Source: Solenopsis invicta
Taxonomy: Eukaryota; Arthropoda; Insecta; Hymenoptera; Formicidae
Direction of reading: 5' to 3'
NCBI RefSeq assembly: GCF_016802725.1
Contig: NC_052679.1
Span: forward strand, 8,752,279 to 8,816,278
DNA: 64,000 nt
A program made the translations under genes and the position numbers. Of the stretch, positions 1-10,685 are shown one piece after another. The notes under the pieces were generated by a model. That model searched no databases, was not told where the DNA came from, and was given only the letters and a program-made list of their open reading frames with translations. Every line of letters begins with the position of its first letter. The first letter of the stretch is position 1.

Positions 1-69
1 TTTCTAATTTTAAATATTTGTTTCATATTTACAATTTATGCATTAATCGCATGTAGCTATTATAACATC

Positions 70-334
70 TGTTGGACCAAAGCGACCCACATACGGAATT
101 CACCTCTAATGTATAACTATTCATTGCCCCTGTTACGGCGACATCTACGCTGGCTAATTTCTCGAGTCCCTTTTCCCTTCTACTTATCTTGCGCGTGGCT
201 CTGCTGCCGATCGCTCGCTCGATCACTTCCGTTCAGATTGTAACGTCTCGCTAAATATACTGTTTCAGTTATTCCTATAAAACGTGCGTTCTTTTAATCC
301 CGGTCTGCCTGCCCTTTCCCTGCGTGCTCCAACA
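70..334 (+). repeat. 5' LTR of Copia element
   Basis: Begins TGTTGGACCAAAGCG and ends GTGCTCCAACA, so the tips form the inverted repeat TGTTGGA/TCCAACA typical of LTRs. It should hold the promoter and transcription start; no strong TATA box was picked out. Its mate is 4556-4820. Confidence 0.95.
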
Positions 335-349
335 GGTTATGGGCCCAGG
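335..349 (+). other. Primer-binding site (initiator tRNA-Met, internal type)
   Basis: Immediately after the 5' LTR the sequence GGTTATGGGCCCAGG is complementary to the anticodon-arm region of initiator tRNA-Met. Drosophila copia is known to prime from an internally cleaved initiator tRNA-Met rather than its 3' end, and this site fits that mode. Position and motif are seen directly; primer identity follows family knowledge. Confidence 0.75.
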
Positions 350-464
350 CACATATGAAGAAAAAGGAATCTCACGACTCTACGGTGCAGTGAAGAAGGA
401 AAGACGCGGTGCAGTACACGTGTAAGTTTTGCAACGTTGACCGTATCTCCGATCATCTACGAAG

Positions 465-3086
465 ATGAATCCTGGCGGACTCGTACGCATCGAGGCGCTC
501 AATAAAGACAACTATGATAGTTGGAAAATGCAGATGGAAGCGCTATTAATTAAAAATGATGCATGGCTGTACGTGAATGGGCAACGCCCGAAGCCGGAAC
601 GAGTCGCCAGAAACGCGGCATCCGAGACGGCAGAGACAGATTGGATAGAAAAGAACAGCAAAGCCAAATCCGACTTAATCTTGTCTATCAGTGCGAGTGA
701 GTTGAAACAAGTCAAAGGATGTAAGACCTCACGCGAGATATGGCTGAAATTAGAGAGCATATATCAGTCAAAAGGCCCTGCGAGGAAGGCCACGTTACTC
801 AAGCGGCTCACATTACAAAAAATGGATGCAGGAAGCGACGTGCGCGACCACATGGCAAAATTTTTCGACGCAGTCGATAAACTCGCGGAGATGGACGTCG
901 CCATTCATCCGGATCTACTGTCGGTAATGCTTCTATACAGCCTTCCTGCTGCGTACGAAAACTTTCGATGTGCAATAGAGTCTCGAGACGAACTCCCATC
1001 GCCAGAAATACTACGAGTGAAAATTTTGGAAGAGAGCGACTCAAGAACAGGAAACACGCCGTGTAACTCAGGTCAAGAGGCATTGGCTGTCGACAAAAGG
1101 GCTAAATTCAAGAAATACCAAAAACAGAAATTTGAGAAGAGCGACAAGGATAAGAAAGGAGGCTTAAAATGCTTTGAGTGTGGCAAGGTAGGCCATAGAG
1201 CATCCGATTGCTGGTCGAAGGGTAAGAAACAGAGCGCTACCAACGCGGATAAAGTAAGTCTTTACGCTAATTTCGATAACGATACGCAAGCGGGACTACG
1301 CGCGGACAATGATAATTCGTGGTGTCTCGATAGCGGGTGCACTTCGCATTTGTGCAAGGACGAGAGTGCGTTCGTAAACCTCGATTCAAAAGACTGTGGT
1401 AAACTTAACCTCGCGAGTGACAAATCCACAACGATACGCGGTAAAGGATCAGTCGTTTTCTCAGCCGATATCAAAGGGGAAATTAGTGACGTCGAAATTA
1501 ATGAAGCGCTATACGTGCCGGACCTTCGAGCTAACCTTCTTTCAGTGGCAAAAATAACCGATCGCGGCCATATAGTAACTTTCGACCGTTACAAAGCTAA
1601 GATATCGGACAAAGACGGCAATGTGAAGTTGATCGCGGCGCGTAAAGATGATTTGTATTTAATTCACGAAAAATCGAAGCACGAGTGTCGAACCGTTAAA
1701 AACCAAAATAACGCGTTAAAAATCTGGTACTATCGGCTCGGTCATTTGAACGCGCGCGACTTACGACAAGCAGTTACGAGTGGAACGATACGAGGACTGG
1801 ACGCAGATAGGTTAACCGGAGATTTTGACTGCGAGACATGCATCAAGGGAAAGATGTCCCGACCTGCTTTTCCCAAGGAATCAAACGGTGCAACCGACAT
1901 CCTAGAGTTGGTTCACACTGACATTTGCGGACCGATGAGAGCAACATCAAACGGAGGAGCCCGTTATTTTATAACTTTCATAGACGATTGTTCCAGGTGG
2001 TGCGAGGTGTATTTTCTTAAAACCAGAGACCAGGCTCTCGAAAAATTTAAAGAGTACAAGGCGTTCGTAGAGAATAAACACAATAAGACCATCAAGCGAC
2101 TTCGATCCGACAACGGACGCGAATTTATTAGCAAAGACTTCGAAGATTTCCTCAAGAAAAATGGAATCAAACACGAGTTGAGCGCGCCGTATAGTCCTCA
2201 GCAAAACGGTACCGCCGAGAGGATGAACAGGACCTTGGTGGAATCCGCAAGATGCTCTCTTATACAAACCGAACTTCATGCGTCATTTTGGGCAGAAACA
2301 ATCTCTACGGCGTGTTACGTGAGGAACAGATGCCCAACCAAGAGTCTGGCAAGTAAAACTCCATATGAAAAATGGATAGGTCGATCACCTAATGTAAAAT
2401 ATTTCAGGCGTTTCGGAAGCGTGGTATACTGCTTAGATAGATCGCATAATAAGGGGAAGTTCCTTCCTCGATCCCGAAAGGGAACTCTGCTTGGCTACTC
2501 GGATAGATCCAAGGCGTACAGAATATGGATACAGGAAGAGAAAAAGGTGGAAGTCTCAAGAGACGTCAAATTCCTAAAGGGCGTAATTCCACCTCCAACA
2601 AACTTGATTGAGGAACTGATTTCGTCGAAGAGTCAAAAGACTTCAACCGATGGTAACAACATCGACATGGAGCTAATACCACGAAATACAGACCCTGAAG
2701 ACATCGAAGATGAGCCCGCTGTACCTCATGACCAGGACACGGCCGACGAAGATGAAAATCAAGCACCCACTCGACGAGGCCCGGGGAGGCCCAAGACGGT
2801 CAAGACAGGAAGACCAGGAAGACCACGTAAACAATATCAGGAACGCGAACAGGAAGACACTAGCCAAGAACACGAAGAGGAAGATACTAACCTATGCGAA
2901 GCGGCATATATGGCTGAGGTGCCTACGAGTCGAGCACTATCAACCGTGCATTCCAAAGAATGGATGAAGGCTATGGCATCAGAAGTTAAATCACTAATAA
3001 ACATGAACACTTGGGAACTGGTCAATCGACCTGATCATAAAAGGGTCATTGGAAGTAGGATGGTCCTTAGAAATAAATTCACTTAG
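465..3086 (+). CDS. Copia gag-pol, part 1 (gag, protease, integrase, start of RT), ends at a nonsense codon
   Basis: 873 codons from ATG 465. The N-terminal gag has a UBN2-type start (DNYDSWKMQMEALL, about residue 14). A CCHC zinc knuckle CFECGKVGHRASDC lies near residue 236, and the aspartic protease motif LDSGCTSH near 288. The GAG-pre-integrase zinc-binding segment has WYYRLGHLNARDL and CETCIKGKMSR (about 420-465). The integrase core has an Asp in VHTDICGP, RSDNGREF, and a Glu in SPQQNGTAERMN, the expected D,D-35-E pattern. A charged linker with GRPGRPRK follows. The RT domain opens at KAMASEVKSLINMNTWEL and is cut by TAG at 3084-3086; the same frame continues RT-like directly after the stop. 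The ATG is the first after the primer-binding site. Confidence 0.92.
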   Translation: MNPGGLVRIEALNKDNYDSWKMQMEALLIKNDAWLYVNGQRPKPERVARNAASETAETDWIEKNSKAKSDLILSISASELKQVKGCKTSREIWLKLESIYQSKGPARKATLLKRLTLQKMDAGSDVRDHMAKFFDAVDKLAEMDVAIHPDLLSVMLLYSLPAAYENFRCAIESRDELPSPEILRVKILEESDSRTGNTPCNSGQEALAVDKRAKFKKYQKQKFEKSDKDKKGGLKCFECGKVGHRASDCWSKGKKQSATNADKVSLYANFDNDTQAGLRADNDNSWCLDSGCTSHLCKDESAFVNLDSKDCGKLNLASDKSTTIRGKGSVVFSADIKGEISDVEINEALYVPDLRANLLSVAKITDRGHIVTFDRYKAKISDKDGNVKLIAARKDDLYLIHEKSKHECRTVKNQNNALKIWYYRLGHLNARDLRQAVTSGTIRGLDADRLTGDFDCETCIKGKMSRPAFPKESNGATDILELVHTDICGPMRATSNGGARYFITFIDDCSRWCEVYFLKTRDQALEKFKEYKAFVENKHNKTIKRLRSDNGREFISKDFEDFLKKNGIKHELSAPYSPQQNGTAERMNRTLVESARCSLIQTELHASFWAETISTACYVRNRCPTKSLASKTPYEKWIGRSPNVKYFRRFGSVVYCLDRSHNKGKFLPRSRKGTLLGYSDRSKAYRIWIQEEKKVEVSRDVKFLKGVIPPPTNLIEELISSKSQKTSTDGNNIDMELIPRNTDPEDIEDEPAVPHDQDTADEDENQAPTRRGPGRPKTVKTGRPGRPRKQYQEREQEDTSQEHEEEDTNLCEAAYMAEVPTSRALSTVHSKEWMKAMASEVKSLINMNTWELVNRPDHKRVIGSRMVLRNKFT

Positions 3087-3395
3087 ACGGGGGAAATCGA
3101 CAGAAGAAAGGCGCGAGTAGTAGCCCAAGGGTTTCTCCAACGTCCTGGAATAGATTTCCACGAGGTATACGCTCCTGTTGCAAGACTGAGCTCAATACGA
3201 TTGGCATGTGCCATAGCTGCTCGCATCGGAATGAAAATCCGACAATTTGACGTTACAACGTCGGCATACTTAAACAGCCCGATTAACGAAGAGATCTACA
3301 TGGAAGTACCCGAACTTTTCGAAGAGACGCTAGAGTTTATTATAGAAGGAAGGAGAAAAATTCTAACCTCAACGCCAAGGCGAAGAATATGCTGA
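3087..3395 (+). pseudogene. Copia RT, middle segment between the nonsense codon and a frameshift
   Basis: The frame of the upstream gag-pol continues after the TAG and reads RT palm/finger sequence: RRKARVVAQGFLQRPGIDFHEVYAPVAR spans about 3102-3185 and the conserved QFDVTTSAYLNSPINEEIYM lies at about 3241-3303, both standard Copia RT blocks. Near the purine-rich stretch 3345-3362 the RT reading moves to the next frame (that of 3389-4522), which indicates a small indel. The open stretch then ends at TGA 3393-3395. A minimal ATG-started ORF here (3201-3395) is not a separate gene. Confidence 0.85.
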
Positions 3396-4522
3396 AGCAG
3401 ATGCAGCATGGCAACAAAGTGTGTAGACTAAATAAAGCACTTTACGGGCTGCGTCAGTCAGGACGCAATTGGCTCATGCGGCTAGACAAAGTGCTACAGG
3501 ATTTCGGAGTGAAACCTAGCGCTGCAGATCCATGCGTGTATCATGCAGGAAAAGAGGAATACATGATACTGATCGTCGTGTACGTAGACGACATTTTAGT
3601 GATGTCAAAAGACTCAAATCTAATTAAAAGATTAAAGGCACATCTCTCCAAGCAACTCGAAATGAGAGATCTAGGCGAAGTTCAACATTGTTTAGGCCTA
3701 GAATTTGATAGGAAAGGAGACTCAATTACACTGTGTCAGTCCGGTTACATCAGAAATATCCTGGATCGTTTTGACATGTCGGATTGCAAACCGATATCAA
3801 CCCCGCTGCAAATAGGTACCAAATTGATTAGAAACGAAGATCGAAGCAAAGAAGAGCTACAACTGCCATATAGAGAGCTCGTAGGCTCATTAATGTATCT
3901 CGCCGTGGGAACACGTCCGGACATAATGTTCACAGTGAGTCATTTAAGTCAATTTAATGACTATTTCGGCAAAAGCCACTGGATCGCGGCTAAACGCGTG
4001 CTGCGATATTTGAAAGGAACAATCAATTATAAGCTGGAATTCAAAGGCCAGAAGAGTCCACTCGTCGGATACTCCGACGCAGACTGGGGAGGATGTATCG
4101 TCGACAGAAGATCGTACACCGGATACGCATTTCTGATCAATGGAGCAGCAGTCGCATGGAATTCAAGAAAACAACGGACCGTGGCCCTAAGCTCAACGGA
4201 GGCCGAATATATGTCCTTAACTGAGACATCAAAGGAGACCATTTATCTACAAGACTTTCTAAAAGAATTAGGCTTAATTCATGAACAGAAAGTAACCATT
4301 TTCTGCGACAACATCGGAGCAGGTAAGCTTGGGAAGAACCCCGTCTTTCACGCCCGCACCAAGCATATTGATATTAAACATCATTTCGTACGAGAGGTAC
4401 TAGCAAACGGAACAATACAAGTGGACTACGTTCCAACAGAGAGGATGATCGCGGATGTTCTGACCAAGGGACTGCCAAAAGAAAAACACGACTGGTGTGT
4501 CAACGTACTTGGACTCAATTAA
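3389..4522 (+). CDS. Copia RT (catalytic) and RNase H, part 3
   Basis: 377 codons in a frame shifted from the upstream part. It opens with the RT block CRLNKALYGLRQSGRNW, then the catalytic YVDD box (VVYVDDILVMS, near residue 64), then LVGSLMYLAVGTRPDI. RNase H follows with Asp in YSDADWGG, Glu in SSTEAEYMSL, Asp in IFCDNIGA, and the C-terminal block HARTKHIDIKHHFVRE plus ADVLTKGLP. The stop is TAA 4520-4522, 33 bp before the 3' LTR. In an intact element this would be the C-terminal part of one polyprotein; the ATG at 3389 is simply the first in the shifted frame. Confidence 0.9.
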   Translation: MLKQMQHGNKVCRLNKALYGLRQSGRNWLMRLDKVLQDFGVKPSAADPCVYHAGKEEYMILIVVYVDDILVMSKDSNLIKRLKAHLSKQLEMRDLGEVQHCLGLEFDRKGDSITLCQSGYIRNILDRFDMSDCKPISTPLQIGTKLIRNEDRSKEELQLPYRELVGSLMYLAVGTRPDIMFTVSHLSQFNDYFGKSHWIAAKRVLRYLKGTINYKLEFKGQKSPLVGYSDADWGGCIVDRRSYTGYAFLINGAAVAWNSRKQRTVALSSTEAEYMSLTETSKETIYLQDFLKELGLIHEQKVTIFCDNIGAGKLGKNPVFHARTKHIDIKHHFVREVLANGTIQVDYVPTERMIADVLTKGLPKEKHDWCVNVLGLN

Positions 4523-4546
4523 CGAGACAATTCCTTGATGTGTCTC

Positions 4547-4555
4547 GAGGGGAAG
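4547..4555 (+). other. Polypurine tract of Copia element
   Basis: The purine run GAGGGGAAG abuts the 3' LTR. In LTR retrotransposons such a tract primes plus-strand DNA synthesis; position and composition fit. Confidence 0.8.
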
Positions 4556-4820
4556 TATTGGACCAAAGCGACCCACATACGGAATTCACCGCTAATGTAT
4601 AACTATTCATTGCCCCTGTTACGGCGACATCTACGCTGGCTAATTTCTCGAGTCCGTTTTCCCTTCTACTTATCTTGCGCGTGGCTCTGCTGCCGATCGC
4701 TCGCTCGATCACTTCCGTTCAGATTGTAACGTCTCGCTAAATATACTGTTTCAGTTATTCCTATAAAACGTGCATTCTTTTAATCCCGGTCTGCCTGCCC
4801 TTTCCCTGCGTGCTCCAACA
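4556..4820 (+). repeat. 3' LTR of Copia element
   Basis: 265 bp, aligned without gaps to the 5' LTR. Four differences are visible: the second base (TA instead of TG at the tip), CACCG versus CACCT, GTCCG versus GTCCC, and GTGCA versus GTGCG near the end. Ends TCCAACA, followed by the target duplication ACATC. Confidence 0.95.
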
Positions 4821-5645
4821 ACATCAAAATAAATTTCCATTTTTGCCTGAATTTGCTGCTTGCTATCTGTATCGGAAACTCTGTGTAAGTGTAATCTACA
4901 TATTTTATACATTAATTTAATTATTAAACAAGTATTATAAAATAACTACTAAATTTAATTAGGTTTTGAAGTTTTCATGTATTTTGGAGTTTTAATTTTT
5001 ACAATAGAAAGTTAAATAATTAGAAAGAACAATTTTGTGGTCTTTTAACATAATAAAATGTTTATATTTATAAATCTATTACATTTTGAATAAGTTAGTA
5101 AGTCATTTTTCTTCTTTACTTTTCTAAAATCGATCATTTTTATCCAATCTATTTATGAATAATAAATATAAAATAAAATATGCATCTTTATATCTGGCTT
5201 TCAGAAAATACCAAAGAAAAATTACAAAATAGAAAAATAATTTATTATGTATTGGTATGTATTGTTTCTCCTTCTCTCTCCACTTATTACATATTTTTCA
5301 TTTTTTCTACAAAACATCATAGAAGTTTGACTCAAAGTTGTCAAAATATATACTAATTTTAGTAAATATCTGAAGTAAATTGGGTTTGGATAGATATGTG
5401 TGTTTGTGTGTGCATAGCAAGCATTGTTTAACGTCTAAACTAGAATAATCTCTTAAATTAGGCCGATCAATTTATTTGTCGTATCTTTGCTAGATTATAA
5501 TAAATTGTGAAGTGTAAGGCATACATTTTTTTTTATTATTGTTAAAAAGCACTAAAACATTTTTTAACATTTTTTTCTTAGTGTATAATTGAAGAAGAGC
5601 GATTGTAATATAGTATAATAATTTTATCTGCAGAACAGCTTTAAA
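4821..5645 (+). other. AT-rich non-coding leader of the Tnp2/CACTA-like relic
   Basis: No ORF of note. A possible first exon ends at TCTGTGTAAGTG (about 4881) and a polypyrimidine/TCTGCAG acceptor lies at about 5633, just before the ATG at 5646, so this may be a 5' intron of the transposase gene. Splicing is inferred only. Confidence 0.35.
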
Positions 5646-7992
5646 ATGCCAAAAAAAGCGAAAGATACTCCTATATCTGAAAGACATATTAGAAGATTAG
5701 CACGTCAACGTATGGAAGAAGATTTACGTGATATTGATACATTTTCAACTTCTAGTCAAGGTAATGATTCTGAAAATGAAGCAGTAACTACCACGCTTTT
5801 AATGGAAATTGAAAATATAGAAAATAAAAATATTAGTTCCAAATCGACAGTAAAAGATACCATATCCGAACAATCGTCTATGCAAATTTGCAATCACAAA
5901 TTCAAAGTAGCATCCAATCTTCAATAATCAATGTTCCACCGCATATATGCTACATCGATTTAAATTATACACGAAAGTGACAACTCTGATGTTCAACAAT
6001 TAAACGTAGATGCTTCTGTCTTACATCATTCAGATGGTGAAAATAATAATGATTTAGACGATGAGAGTGGTATCTCTGAGGATGACGTTTATCGTTATAG
6101 CGATAGTGACGCAGAAAGCATTCCTGACATCGAAAGTAATGACGATGAAGATGTGTATGACTTTTTTAATCTAGTGACAAAGGTTGATAAGTTTCGAAAA
6201 GAAATTGCTGAATGGGCAATAAATTTTCAAATAAAACAATGCTATTGCTGCATTATTAATCATTCTAAAGAAATATACCGATACGGTTTTTCCCAAAGAC
6301 TCTCGTACTTTATTAAAAACAGCTAGAGTAACAAATATTGTTAATATAGAAAATGGACAATACTGTCACTTGGGAGTTAAAAATTTTGTTCAAACAGTAA
6401 TTGAATGTAAAATTTTACACAAATTTGATTAATCTTCCGTTAATATTGATGGTGCTCCGATTATAAGAAGATCAAATGAAAAAGGTCTATAACTAATTTT
6501 ACTGAAAGATCTTCTTTTAAATATTGTACACTTTTCTGGAGTTTATTATGGTGAAAACAAACCTGAAGATAAAAACAATCTGTTAAGATCGTTCGTAGAA
6601 GAAGCAAAACAACTTATAAATGATGGATTCTTGCATAATGGCAAAATGTACAAAGACTTCATTAAAATTACAAATTGCGATGCTCCGGCTAAATCGTACG
6701 TTTTGTGCACAAAGTATCCCTCTGGCTATTTTAGTTGTAGTATTGAGGGTGATTGCGAAAACTCTGTATGCTGTCCAGTTAAAACCTTTAAAAGTCTTTG
6801 GAAGCTATGTAACTAGATTTACTAAGATTTACTAAGATTTACTAAGATTTACTAAGATCTGATAATGATTTTCAAAATTTTAAGTACTTAGGCGATTATC
6901 AACGTGGATCTACAATTTTAAATGAATTGCCTAAAGTAGGCTTAGTTTCTAATGTAACTTTAGATTGTATGCACTTGGTTTATCTTGGTATTATAAAACA
7001 GTTAATGCGACATTGGATTGGTGATAAAGGCAGAAGGAATAAAATGTATAAACTATCTGCAGAACAAATAGCATTAGTTTCAGAAAGGTTAGAAAATTTA
7101 AAGTATGTATGTACTACCTTTCGAATCTAACAGACGCTCAAGATCATTAAAATATTATAAAATTTGGAAGGCCACTGAATTCAGACATTTTCTGATTTAG
7201 TTTGGTCCCGTTGTATTAAAGATATTTTGAAATCAAAAGTTTATGAACATTTTTTAAAATTACACACTGCAATTGTTATATTATCAAACAAAGTGCTAAT
7301 ACAAAACATTGAAAATATTAAATTTGCTGAAAATTTATTACTTTATTTTGTTTACGATTTTCAAAAGATTTATGGTCGTGGAAATGTAACATATAATGTT
7401 CACAATTTGATACATTTAAGTAAAGATATACAAAAGTTTGGTCCTCTCGATTTCTATAGCGCCTTCCCATTTGAAAATTATATTTGCTCTTTAAAAAAAT
7501 TTATTAGAAAAGGAGAGAAGTCGTTGCAACAACTTGCAAGAAGAATTGGAGAGTATGAATTAGTTCATAATTTTAAAAAGTGCTTTGATAATAATGATAT
7601 TCGATTTGAGAAACAATATTATAATGGAATGTTAACTACCGATCATCAATACGAATCGCAGTTTAAAATGTTAATAACACCATCATGTAAAATAGATATT
7701 AGTGATGACAGAAATAATTGTGTGATTTTAAAAAATGGATCTATTGTTAATATTTTGAATATTGCTAAAAGTAATGATATTGTATACATCATAGAAAAAA
7801 AAGTTAAAGAATAAAAACCAATTATTTATCATAAATGGTTTACCAAGCGATTCTTTGGGCATTAAAATTGTAAAAGAGTCTGAAAACTGTATTAAAAGTT
7901 GGTCTTTAGATTGCATAAATGCTAAAGTATTTAAAATTCCCTGTGCAGGAAATGTTTATGTAATTAACCTATTCGTTAATTCATACAATTGA
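5646..7992 (+). pseudogene. Decayed transposase of a Tnp2/CACTA (EnSpm)-like DNA transposon
   Basis: An N-terminal ORF (5646-5927) starts MPKKAKDTPISERHIRRLAR, charged and Ser/Asn-rich. An acidic stretch then follows in broken frames to about 6230. Conserved-looking blocks follow: LPKDSRTLLKTARV-like sequence near 6280-6330, a cysteine-rich block with CTKYPSGYFSCSIEGDCENS at about 6706-6765, and VTLDCMHLVYLGIIKQLMRHW at 6954-7016. The last resembles the DxMHxxxLGxxKxLLxxW motif of Tnp2-type transposases. 7227-7814 carries YGRGNVTYNVHNLIHLSKDI and FPFENYICSLKKFIRKG, as in the DUF4218-type C-terminal region. Frameshifts and stops at about 5925, 6300-6480, 6820, 7127 and 7812 break it; coding sense can be followed to TGA 7990-7992. 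A short tandem repeat of ACTAAGATTT (about 6818-6858) adds damage. Superfamily assignment is from motif memory, not a search. Confidence 0.6.
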
Positions 7993-8049
7993 AACATTTG
8001 AAAAATAAAATTGTATATTAAATAAAATATGTTAGCATAATCAAATTAA

Positions 8050-8380
8050 AATTAATTTAGAGAAAAGTGAGCTCAAGAGCCACGCAGGATGTCGGATGCA
8101 AATAAATAATAAAAATCTTCAATGTCAGGCAAACGTTTCGACCTTTAATAACGGTCTTCCTCAGTGATAATACAATTCTATAAAACAACAATCGGACTAA
8201 TTAAGATATTAATTTATCACAATAAACAAATAAAGAACAGAAATAAGAAATAAAAACAAGTTACCGAATAGATAGAGATTGTGCAAAATCGCGGTGTACA
8301 TCTTACTACAACGTCTTAGAATAAAAATATTATGAAAGACCTCACAGAGCGTGTGCCGAGACAAGAGTTTTGTGAAACCA
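8050..8380. repeat. Left inverted pseudo-LTR of the Penelope-like element
   Basis: Reverse complement of 10352-10685 with a handful of mismatches and small indels. It ends with the first codons of the ORF in plus orientation (ATGAAAGACCTCACAGAGCG at 8331-8350), which here run into a TAG after 17 codons. On its minus strand 8135-8164 lies a motif resembling part of a hammerhead ribozyme core (see findings). Confidence 0.85.
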
Positions 8381-8802
8381 CATAGTTGGTTGCTGACAAA
8401 TAAATAAATAAATAAGAGAAAGATATTAAAATGATGACTTTAAAACTTGTGGCAAACAACCATAAAAATTAATTAATTAAAAAAAGTGAACAAAGAAAAA
8501 ATCAATAAAAAATTAAATAAATAAATAAAAAAGAATAAAAATGGAAACTGTCATTAGATTAGGAACAAGTCATTAGATATAAAATTGTAAAAAAAAACAC
8601 TTATATAAATTAATGTAAATTCAACAAAAAGGAAATAAGCCAAAGCAAAAATTATATACAAAATACTTCTAAGCACCAAAACTCGTGTCACAGCCTTGAG
8701 ATGGGATGTTACATCTCGGTGAGATTAGATAATAATAAGGACCGAAACGAGATAGCCTGGGTGGCCCTAACGGAAGGAATAGAAAAAGGAGGGGTGATGA
8801 AC
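8381..8802. other. 3' untranslated region of the Penelope-like element
   Basis: AT-rich sequence between the left inverted repeat and the end of the GIY-YIG reading frame. A small open frame on the plus strand at 8701-8904 overlaps the antisense of the endonuclease end and is not considered a gene. Confidence 0.5.
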
Positions 8803-10399
8803 CTAAGAAGGGGGAATACGCTCGAGGATAGGAAGATACGCATCCGAGAGAAGTTCCGTGTCGCTTTGTTTATTGAGTCCGTGCATTTGATTTTTGATGT
8901 GTAGCATCTCAGATATGGATCTTTTGACATAAGTTGGTTCCTTGTCTAAAATTTCCATGTTCTCCCAATCGAATTCGTGATTTTCTCCGATGCGGTATAG
9001 CGAAATAACTGAAGGAGAACTGGCTTTTTTAATGTCTGCTTTATGTTCGCTAACTCTTGTTTTTAATTGGCGTTTTGTTTGTCTCACGTAAGAAGAATCG
9101 CAGTCTTTACAGTTAATTTTATAAACTACGTTAGTACAAGAAAGACGCTCTATATGATCTTTGCCAGTAGTTATAAATTTGTTCAATTTGGAAGGGATTG
9201 TGAACGCAACACTGCAGTCGAACTTACATGAGAAAGACGAAAATTTTTCTGATACGGACTCAATGTAAGGGATCGTAAAAAATCTTCTCACACGTTTATC
9301 ATCCACCTAGGTGTCATCTTTATAAAAAAGGTGTTTGAATCTGAAATTTATCATAGAGAAGATAAAATTTAAAGGATAGTTATTTTCCAATAAAATGTTA
9401 ACTAAAATTGTGAAGTTCTTACGGTGGAATTGAGGATGTGATAAAAATAGTAATTTGTCAACCATACCAAAAATAACACCCTTTTTATGACATAGGGGAT
9501 GATGTGAGAAAAAATTTAAGTATCTTCCTGAGAAAGTTGGTTTGCGATATTGATCGAAAATAATTATTCACATTTATAAGCATAACATCAAGAAAACTGA
9601 TTTTCCCCTCGATCTCTCTCTCCATGGTGAATTCTAAACGGTTATGCATGGAATTAAACGTGTCAAGGATGCCCAATAGCGAGTTAGCCGGGGCTAATAT
9701 AATGTCATCTACATATCTGCAGTAAAAAGGTAGATGAAAAGAAAGAAGTTTTAACGCCTTGCACTCCAGATCCTGCATGACCAAATCCGCCAAGATAGGA
9801 GACAACAGTGATCCCATCGGCAGACCGAAGATCTGTTTATAACAAGTATTATTAAATTTAAAATACATGGAATCAATTATTAAATTTAAAGCTTTGAGAA
9901 ATTCATTAACCGGAATAGTAGTGTTTTTTGAAATCAGATCCCATCTGGTCGTGACGGTTTCCATCGTTAAGTTTTTTGGGACATTGGTGAAAAGAGACAC
10001 GACGTCCAATGACACTCAGATGTGATCCGATTCCACGTGAAGACCATTGAAATTATTAACCAAATGGAAACTATTTTTAACGAAACTATCTGCCTCTGGT
10101 ATACTGTTATAAATCATGTTATGTAAAAAATAAGCCAAAGAGTATACAGGGCTATTTATGGAAGAAATTATAATTCTTAAGGGATTGTTAGGTTTATGGA
10201 TCTTCGGCAAACCGTAGGCTCTCGGCAAAACACCGTCCGTTGTTAATATACTCCTATATGTATGTTGTTCAATGAAACCTGTTTCTTTCCACCGAGAGAG
10301 AAGAGAACGAGCCTCTTTGGTTAATTTTTGAATCGGATCTTTTGATAATTTGGTTTCACAAAACTCTTGTCTCGGCACACGCTCTGTGAAGTCTTTCAT
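8803..10399 (-). pseudogene. Penelope-like reverse transcriptase with C-terminal GIY-YIG endonuclease
   Basis: Reading on the minus strand from ATG 10399: MKDFTERVPRQEFC, then RT N-terminal blocks with AYGLPKIHKPNNPLR. A TGA at 10016-10018 interrupts the frame just before SLDVVSLFTNVP, a normally continuous RT block. Next come FGLPMGSLLSPILADLVM and the catalytic YVDD box (FYCRYVDDIILAPAN). A frameshift near 9550 and a TAG near 9308 follow. The last part (9306-8803) is a GIY-YIG-type domain: NVVYKINCKDCDSSYVRQTK with RVSEHKADIKK, ending ERIPPS. Order RT then GIY-YIG is the hallmark of Penelope elements. At least three lesions make this copy inactive. Confidence 0.88.
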
Positions 10400-10685
10400 A
10401 ATATTTTTATTCTAAAACGTTGTAGTAAGATGTACACCGCGGTTTTGCACAATCTCTATCTATTCGGTAACTTGTTTTCATTTCTTATTTCTGTTCTTTA
10501 TTTGTTTATTGTGATAAATTCATATCTTAATTAGTGCGATGCTATGTTGTTTTATAGAATTGTATTATCACTGAGGAAGACCGTCATTAAAGGTCGAAAC
10601 GTTTGCCTGACATTGAAGATTTTTATTATTTATTTGCACCCGACATCCTGCGTGGCTCTTGAGCTCACTTTTCTCTAAATTAATT
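10352..10685. repeat. Right (5') pseudo-LTR of the Penelope-like element
   Basis: Inverted partner of 8050-8380. It contains the ORF start and the upstream leader on the minus strand. The conserved stretch CTGAGGAAGACC...GGTCGAAACG lies at 10571-10600 on the plus strand. Confidence 0.85.

Larger units (their letters stand above)
70..4820 (+). mobile_element. Copia (Ty1/copia) LTR retrotransposon, near-complete
   Basis: Two 265-bp LTRs (70-334 and 4556-4820) enclose gag-pol on the plus strand. The 5-bp sequence ACATC stands directly before the 5' LTR (65-69) and directly after the 3' LTR (4821-4825), a perfect target-site duplication. Domain order is gag, zinc knuckle, protease, integrase, reverse transcriptase, RNase H, which is diagnostic for Copia because integrase precedes RT. 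The LTRs differ at only four positions by eye, so the insertion is fairly recent. A stop codon at 3084-3086 and a frameshift near 3345-3362 break the RT, so this copy cannot make a full polyprotein without recoding. It sits upstream of the decayed DNA transposon at 4.8-19 kb. Confidence 0.95.
8050..10685 (-). mobile_element. Penelope-like element with inverted terminal copies
   Basis: A minus-strand ORF remnant with Penelope-type RT followed by a GIY-YIG endonuclease lies between two inverted repeats of about 331-334 bp (8050-8380 and 10352-10685). The right repeat contains the first codons of the ORF, and the left repeat is an inverted copy of that same 5' end. Such pseudo-LTR arrangements, including inverted ones, are characteristic of Penelope elements. 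The surrounding sequence reappears without this insertion in the second copy of the host repeat (around 14726-14835), so the element entered only copy 1. No clean target duplication could be read. Confidence 0.85.
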
